Shown in pieces: positions 52,334-56,641 of a stretch of 56,641 nt of DNA. Source of the DNA: Acidimicrobiaceae bacterium. GTDB lineage: Bacteria; Actinomycetota; Acidimicrobiia; Acidimicrobiales; RAAP-2. Location of the stretch: assembly GCA_003133665.1 (NCBI GenBank), contig PKYK01000044.1, positions 1 through 56,641 of the forward strand, given 5' to 3'. Below the pieces are notes generated by a model. The model was given only the letters and a program-made list of their open reading frames with translations. It had not been told where the DNA came from and made no database searches. Numbering within the stretch: the first letter of the stretch is position 1; each line of letters starts with the position of its first letter. The translations under genes were made by a program, and so were the position numbers.

Positions 52334-53719
52334 ATGAGCGCCCGCCAGGTCAAAGTCACGGTGTCGAAGCCGAGGGAGTATCCCGATCGTAAGCTCCCCT
52401 ACGCCGTGCGCTGGAGACTTAACGGGCGCGGGTACTGGCGGAGCTTCGCCCGTGCCAAGGGTGACAACGGTGCCGATGCCTTCTACGCCCTCATGAAGGT
52501 AGCGGCGATGAACGAACGCCAGTGGGACCCCGCTACGGGACTCCCGTCTTCTGCGAACCCCGTAAGCGAGGTCAACGTGGCGCAGTTCTGCCGGTCCTAC
52601 ATCCAGGACGAGTGGCGACGCCTGTCTCCCTCAACGCGCAGAAGCTACGTGGAGGCGTTGACTTCCCTGGTGATACATAGCGCCCGCCCGGGGGCTTCGG
52701 CTCCACGAATCGAATGGCGGGCTGCCCTGACGACTTGGATGACGCCGAGTCCCATCACTACCGATACGGGGAAGTCCGTCGAATGGGTCTGGTCCGACGA
52801 CCCGCTACCGCGGAACCTCCAGGCGTGGCTAACCAAGAACTCGCCGTACGTTGGGGACCTCGGCAAAGAGGCGCTCTACGAAACCGACAAACGTATGCGA
52901 ATCAGTCTTGACGGCGTCACTCCGTATGCACCCACCACTCAAAGCCGTTTGGTAACCGTGGCAAAGACCGCACTCTGGGTGGCGGTCAAGAAGGGTCTCT
53001 TAGAGACCGTGCTTTGGCCTCGTCGCGAGAGTGGCGCCCCCGCAAAAAGTGATCGACCCGAGTCCAACGAGTTTGATGACGAAGGGGTGCCAAGCGTTGA
53101 GCAACTTAAGGCCATCCTTGACGCCATCCCCTCCCACCAACCGGCCAGCCACATGTACCGTGCGCTCTCCGCAGTTTGTGGATACGCGGGTCTACGGCCC
53201 GGCGAGGCTGTAGTGCTAGAAGTCGAGGATTTGTTGCTGCCCGATGCCGGCTGGGGATCCATCAGAGTCAGCCGGGCATGGTCAGGCGTTGACGGTGGTA
53301 AGTGGAACAGCGACAGCGAAGATATAGCTGGACCGAAGACGAACCGTAGTAGACGGGCCGTTCCTATTCCACCCGTGCTAGTGGCAATACTCACCGACTG
53401 GATAGGGCGTTCCAATATCACGACCGGGCCACTGTTTCTCACGCGCAAGGGTTCACGCCCCACCCAGAGCAACTGGTCCCGCGCATTGCACCGAGCCTGT
53501 GAGACTGCTGGGTGGGAAGCCAAACTAAGCCCTTATGGTCTACGCCGCACGAACGCTTCGCACCTCGCGCAAACGATCCCTATCGCCGAGGCCGCTGCGC
53601 GTCTTGGACACTCCGTCGAGGTTCTTACCAAGCACTACGTCAAGCGTGTCGGAGGGCAAGTTGCACTATCGAACCAGATACTCGACGGAATGTACTCCAT
53701 CAAGGAGAATGTGTTGTAA
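52334..53719 (+). CDS. Second tyrosine-recombinase integrase
   Basis: 461 residues from ATG 52334. Catalytic landmarks: first Arg in YAGLRPGEAVVLE, box KLSPYGLRRTNASHLA (Tyr in place of His, as in the first integrase), LGHSVEVLTKHYVKR with the His and Tyr nucleophile. It is a paralogue of the integrase at 50252: both share SHQPAS-x-x-YRAL and W-D-x-x-TGLP blocks. It lies on the other side of the tRNA and points away from it. Its ribosome binding site is weak; an earlier in-frame start at 52283 is possible. Confidence 0.9.
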   Translation: MSARQVKVTVSKPREYPDRKLPYAVRWRLNGRGYWRSFARAKGDNGADAFYALMKVAAMNERQWDPATGLPSSANPVSEVNVAQFCRSYIQDEWRRLSPSTRRSYVEALTSLVIHSARPGASAPRIEWRAALTTWMTPSPITTDTGKSVEWVWSDDPLPRNLQAWLTKNSPYVGDLGKEALYETDKRMRISLDGVTPYAPTTQSRLVTVAKTALWVAVKKGLLETVLWPRRESGAPAKSDRPESNEFDDEGVPSVEQLKAILDAIPSHQPASHMYRALSAVCGYAGLRPGEAVVLEVEDLLLPDAGWGSIRVSRAWSGVDGGKWNSDSEDIAGPKTNRSRRAVPIPPVLVAILTDWIGRSNITTGPLFLTRKGSRPTQSNWSRALHRACETAGWEAKLSPYGLRRTNASHLAQTIPIAEAAARLGHSVEVLTKHYVKRVGGQVALSNQILDGMYSIKENVL

Positions 53720-53750
53720 TTCATTACCGCTATTGAATTCCAATCGTTCA

Positions 53751-53784
53751 GCGTGCGGGTTCACGTCGGGCCTCCGACGCAAAC
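53751..53784 (+). repeat. Palindromic repeat, copy A
   Basis: GCGTGCGGGTT, three bases, then GTCGG-GCCT-CCGAC and GCAAAC. The central four bases are inverted relative to copies B and C. It lies 27 bases beyond the stop of the minus-strand AlpA-like gene (palindrome at 53765-53778). Confidence 0.75.
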
Positions 53785-53804
53785 AATCTCCGCTTCGCGG
53801 ACGC

Positions 53805-53990
53805 TCACGCTTCCACAAGGCTTTCGAGCCACGCGTCAAGTTCTGCGCGGCGTATTCGAAGTTGACCGTTCGGGAGCTTGGAAAAGGGCAGACGACCTGA
53901 CTTGCGCCAACCATCGAGGGTGGAACGACTTACACCGAGGAAGTCCATTGCCTGAAAGTAATTGAGCCAGTCGGAGCCTTGAGTGGCCAT
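53805..53990 (-). CDS. AlpA/excisionase-type HTH protein (second element)
   Basis: 61 residues from ATG 53990, with GGAGGAAAGG upstream. DWLNYFQAMDFLGVSRSTLD, GWRKSGRLPFSKLPNGQLR, then IRRAELDAWLESLVEA: HTH, wing and third helix all intact. Likely the directionality factor or regulator for the neighbouring integrase, but here it is convergent with it rather than coupled. Confidence 0.85.
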   Translation of the reverse strand: MATQGSDWLNYFQAMDFLGVSRSTLDGWRKSGRLPFSKLPNGQLRIRRAELDAWLESLVEA

Positions 53991-54787
53991 GATTGAACCC
54001 TTTCCTCCGTTCATTGGATCAGTACCTCTGCAGCGTCCAATCTGTAGCCGGCCTTCGGTACCAACCCCTCCATTGCGACTGACTTCACCGTCCCTCGACC
54101 GCCAGCTGCAACGTCCTGCGTTCATTTGCATTGTTGTGGGCCATCTAGAGCCTCCGAAATTTGACGTGTACCGCAACGGTCGCGCTAACTGGTATTTTCA
54201 GCAGGGCCAATTCGAACGATCAACTCCAGTTGACTTCGCAACCGCGTGCGGGCCAATAGGTCAATCGGAATTCTGAGTTGGCGTGACCTTCAGCAACAGG
54301 TCGCGTAATTCTGTAGGCAGTATGAGCCGAAAATTGACAACGTGCGGCCTTGACGCAACCGCAGACTCGCTGTCGTGTCACATCAGTCCCGTTGCTTACA
54401 TTCCGCTTTCAGAAATGAAGCGACGGAGAAGCGGCCTGCGGACTCAGCCACTCATCAGAAATTTCGGTGGACCATACAGGACTTGATCCTCTGACCCCTT
54501 GCGCGTCATGTCGCCCTGGGGGGTTCGGACACGTTCATTGGAGTTCGAAACGACCTATATCGCAAGGGCTTTCGTTCAGGGCCGATCGCAAACGTCCGCC
54601 TCGATTCAGACAAATTGCTGAAGTATTTGCTGACATTTCCTATTCACGACTCCCTGCAAAGGGTCCGCCATGACTTTTCAGCAATTATTCAGCAAATGAG
54701 TGGCCATGTCACAGCAATGGGTCTACGTCGAGTCTGATCCACCCCATTCACCAAGCAGTTTCAGCCTGGCCATCGGGCAATCGCGAA
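53991..54787. other. 800-bp region without a gene; cluster of TTGCTGAA motifs
   Basis: No gene recognised. The eight-base word TTGCTGAA occurs at 54615 and (last base changed) 54627, and in inverse at 54677 and 54688, with further inverse copies at 54289 and (one mismatch) 54197. Pairs are 11-12 bases apart, about one helical turn, the spacing of recombinase arm sites or operator half-sites. Confidence 0.5.
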
Positions 54788-54820
54788 GCGTGCGGGTTTG
54801 AGTCGGAGGCCCGACGCAAC
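54788..54820 (+). repeat. Palindromic repeat, copy B
   Basis: GCGTGCGGGTT, three bases, GTCGG-AGGC-CCGAC, GCAAC. It lies about 50 bases past the stop of the minus-strand P-loop gene at 54869. Confidence 0.75.
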
Positions 54821-54868
54821 AGGAATGCCACCTAATGGCGTTTGCGGCCACCAGGGTCGCTTTGGGCG

Positions 54869-55426
54869 TCAATCAGGTGACTTCGTCCCCTGCACACGAT
54901 CAAGGAACGCTCTGACTTCAGAAGGAGAACTCAACTGAATCACTTCAGCGGTGTCACGGTATTGGTCAATTGCGGCATCCAGGAGTGGTCGACTTTCCCT
55001 TGGATACTTCCAGACGTAGCGGAGAAATTCGAGATCGAAGCGTTCGGGGCACCCGACTGCTTGAACCTCGCGACCTCGACCTGCAAGTTGTCGGCGAAGC
55101 ACCCGTAGCGTGCATCGCCATTTTGGAGTTGCCAGCACGACGATGGTGTCAGCCCTCTGAAAACGAATTGCGTAGGTGCTTGAGTAGTTACCATCGACAA
55201 TCCAGTGCTCACCTTCCAAGTGCTCGGCTTGAACGGCCGCCCACTCGTCGTTCGGAAACCGTTCCCACCCTGGACGCCAATAGAGCCGATCAAGGTGGAG
55301 CACGGACAGTCCGGTCCGCCGTCCTAACTCAACGGCGAGCGTCGTCTTACCTGCGCCGCCTGACCCAACGATGACCACTCGCTCCACGCCCGCATTGTTA
55401 TTCAAAGGTGCCTTGATGTGAGTCAC
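54869..55426 (-). CDS. P-loop kinase-like protein (FlaR / DNA topology modulation type)
   Basis: 185 residues. P-loop VVIVGSGGAGKTTLAVELG at about 17-35, then LHLDRLYWRPGWER, EHWIVDGNYSSTYAIRF and RADTIVVLATPKWRC. This order (P-loop, HLD-W-x-PGW, W-I-x-DGNY) marks the adenylate-kinase-like family annotated as topology modulation protein FlaR; the true function is unknown. GTG 55426 has GAGAG upstream. It is flanked by repeat copies B and C. Confidence 0.82.
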   Translation of the reverse strand: MTHIKAPLNNNAGVERVVIVGSGGAGKTTLAVELGRRTGLSVLHLDRLYWRPGWERFPNDEWAAVQAEHLEGEHWIVDGNYSSTYAIRFQRADTIVVLATPKWRCTLRVLRRQLAGRGREVQAVGCPERFDLEFLRYVWKYPRESRPLLDAAIDQYRDTAEVIQLSSPSEVRAFLDRVQGTKSPD

Positions 55427-55492
55427 GCTCTCTGTCGAAAACGTGAGCAGAGCATTCGACTTGGCAACGGACTGGGCCGAGGCCGGACTGGT

Positions 55493-55506
55493 GTCGGAGG
55501 CCCGAC
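55493..55506 (+). repeat. Palindromic repeat, copy C (core only)
   Basis: The core GTCGG-AGGC-CCGAC is exact; the GTGCGGGTT arm is not preserved. It lies 71 bases past the stop of the minus-strand gene at 55578. Confidence 0.65.
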
Positions 55507-55577
55507 GTCATCGATCTGCTACTGGGCAAAGGAGGCGGCACGGGGCGGTCCGCAGGTGGAGGGGGCGCCACGCCTGT

Positions 55578-56408
55578 TCAGTAGGTGGTGCCAACTAGCG
55601 GCTCGTACGAGTCAACAATGTCGTGTGCGTCTCGCATTGGGTAGTCCTCGGTCTGCATGACCAGGATTGCTACACACGCGGTCATGTGCATCGTGAATAA
55701 CCGGTCCCCATGAAGCGTGTCGCTTCCCTCGAACGAGTGAGGTGTCGGGGCGAGTGCCCCTTGGGTGTCGGCGTAGAAGTAGCCTTTCAGGACCCAGTAG
55801 TTCGTATGTGGGGCGAACAAGCTCGCAGCTCTGTAGATCAAATGGAGTCGTCTCAGGTTGTCCCGAAAGAATCCTTGGGTGTCGGCCGCACGAATTTCGC
55901 GGACCATGAGTTCAATGGGGAGCTTTGAGCTGCTTGAACCCAGATCCTTCATGAGGCCTTCAAGGGACGTAGTAGTCACGGGCGGCGGAATACGCTTTTC
56001 GCCATTCGCCTCAGCATCACTCGCGATGCTCTCATTGAGCTTCTTCACGGCCACGATGGCCTCAGCGACGTGAGCTCGAAAGTTGCTTTTCACGAGGCTG
56101 TAGCCGGTATCCGGAAAGAAAGCCAAATAGGCGGCCAAGATCAATGACTCGTAGAGAGTTCGAGCCACCATCCGGGCTGCAAAAGTGAAGTCTGCCTTGT
56201 CAGCGCCATCGAGTTCCGAGAGCAATCGCGCCGTGTGCCGCATACACGCCGCAAGGAGGAGACGTCCAGGTTGAGCGGACTCGTGTTCGCCGGTGAAGCT
56301 CCAATCTGGATCGCCAAGTCGTGAATCGATAGATCCTGACAAGCGAAGTGCGTCGATGGACAACTGCTCCTTTGGGAGCATCCTTGGAGACTGGGAGTCG
56401 GTTGGCAT
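55578..56408 (-). CDS. DUF5677-like helical protein (putative)
   Basis: 276 residues, soluble and mostly helical. ARMVARTLYESLILAAYLAFF resembles the R-x-x-x-E helix of DUF5677 proteins, and RRLHLIYRAASLFAPHTNYW may be the second conserved helix with a His. DUF5677 is HEPN-related in some members, but I see no clear Rx4-6H motif. Family call is tentative. A TATGAT -10 box (56418-56423) lies nine bases before the ATG, so the leader is at most a few bases. Confidence 0.55.
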   Translation of the reverse strand: MPTDSQSPRMLPKEQLSIDALRLSGSIDSRLGDPDWSFTGEHESAQPGRLLLAACMRHTARLLSELDGADKADFTFAARMVARTLYESLILAAYLAFFPDTGYSLVKSNFRAHVAEAIVAVKKLNESIASDAEANGEKRIPPPVTTTSLEGLMKDLGSSSSKLPIELMVREIRAADTQGFFRDNLRRLHLIYRAASLFAPHTNYWVLKGYFYADTQGALAPTPHSFEGSDTLHGDRLFTMHMTACVAILVMQTEDYPMRDAHDIVDSYEPLVGTTY

Positions 56409-56417
56409 GGTCTTCGG

Positions 56418-56423
56418 ATCATA
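56418..56423 (-). promoter_or_regulatory. -10 box of the DUF5677-like gene
   Basis: TATGAT on the minus strand, nine bases before ATG 56408, with no ribosome binding site between. Confidence 0.5.
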
Positions 56424-56601
56424 CGTTCGGGTTGTCTCACGACCGCCCGCTACCCGACCGAAAATGGGCTCGTGATGCCTCGCCGAGTTAGTGCCTCACA
56501 TTTGGATCATCCCTACTCTTTCGGAGTCGAGGCTCGAATCTTCAAGTTGATCGGTGGCGATACTCAGACATTGGACCGTTGCCCCGGATCCTCACCCTGT
56601 G

Positions 56602-56630
56602 ACGTGCGGGTTCGCATTGGAGGGCCGACG
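56602..56630 (+). repeat. Palindromic repeat, copy D (diverged)
   Basis: ACGTGCGGGTT, three bases, ATTGG-AGGG-CCGAC. The arm is exact and the left half of the palindrome has changed. The window ends 11 bases later; a gene ending beyond the edge would complete the pattern. Confidence 0.6.
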
Positions 56631-56641
56631 GCGGATTCAAT

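Noticed and set aside
53751..56630. Classic integron attC sites
   Set aside because: The repeats are only about 33 bp, carry GTT on the left and AAC on the right instead of the reverse, and the neighbouring recombinase is a 461-residue phage-type integrase, not IntI.

Overview
The window is high-GC DNA from an actinomycete-like bacterium. Supporting signs are many GTG starts, several starts that look leaderless (a TANNNT -10 box six or seven bases before the start codon), a direct-repeat PHO box of the Streptomyces/mycobacterial type before pstS, a class F-type sortase, and a phosphofructokinase of the mixed Gly/Lys actinobacterial group. I suspect Acidimicrobiia or a neighbouring class, but no rRNA or other marker here settles it.

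Layout. (1) 1-33050 is ordinary chromosome: the end of an acyl-CoA dehydrogenase; an MFS exporter with its MarR regulator; an NFU-type Fe-S protein divergent from a cytochrome P450; small enzymes (AhpD-like, beta-carbonic anhydrase, GNAT, amidase); a pstSCAB phosphate operon; pfkA; thymidine kinase; a TrmO-like methyltransferase; a sugar kinase/sulfatase/haloalkane dehalogenase run; a complete peptide-type ABC importer (SBP-C-B-D-F); a serine aminopeptidase-like hydrolase; three membrane proteins; a tryptophanase-family lyase; a DUF3494 ice-binding-like surface protein overlapping a sortase gene; and an ABC-2 exporter.

(2) About 33219-51877 is an integrated island. A degenerate copy of the 3' half of tRNA-Arg(CCU) lies at its left end and the intact tRNA-Arg gene (51878-51949, minus strand) at its right end. 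A tyrosine integrase translationally coupled to an AlpA/Xis-type protein lies just inside the tRNA end. Cargo includes a UvrD/PcrA-like helicase, a HEPN-like protein, several unknown genes, two amber-interrupted AlpA-like genes, a four-gene Type I restriction-modification operon with two different HsdM subunits, a RepA-like ATPase beside a large inverted repeat, an acidic helical protein and a Cys-rich protein. It reads as a defence island on a formerly mobile or plasmid-like element.

(3) 51950-56641, beyond the tRNA, carries a second paralogous integrase with its own AlpA-like partner. It is followed by a series of minus-strand genes (AlpA-like, FlaR-like P-loop kinase, DUF5677-like), each trailed 27-71 bp after its stop by the same palindromic repeat (about 33 bp where complete). 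Four copies are visible and they occur nowhere else in the window. This gene-plus-repeat array next to a tyrosine recombinase is the best candidate here for something undescribed.
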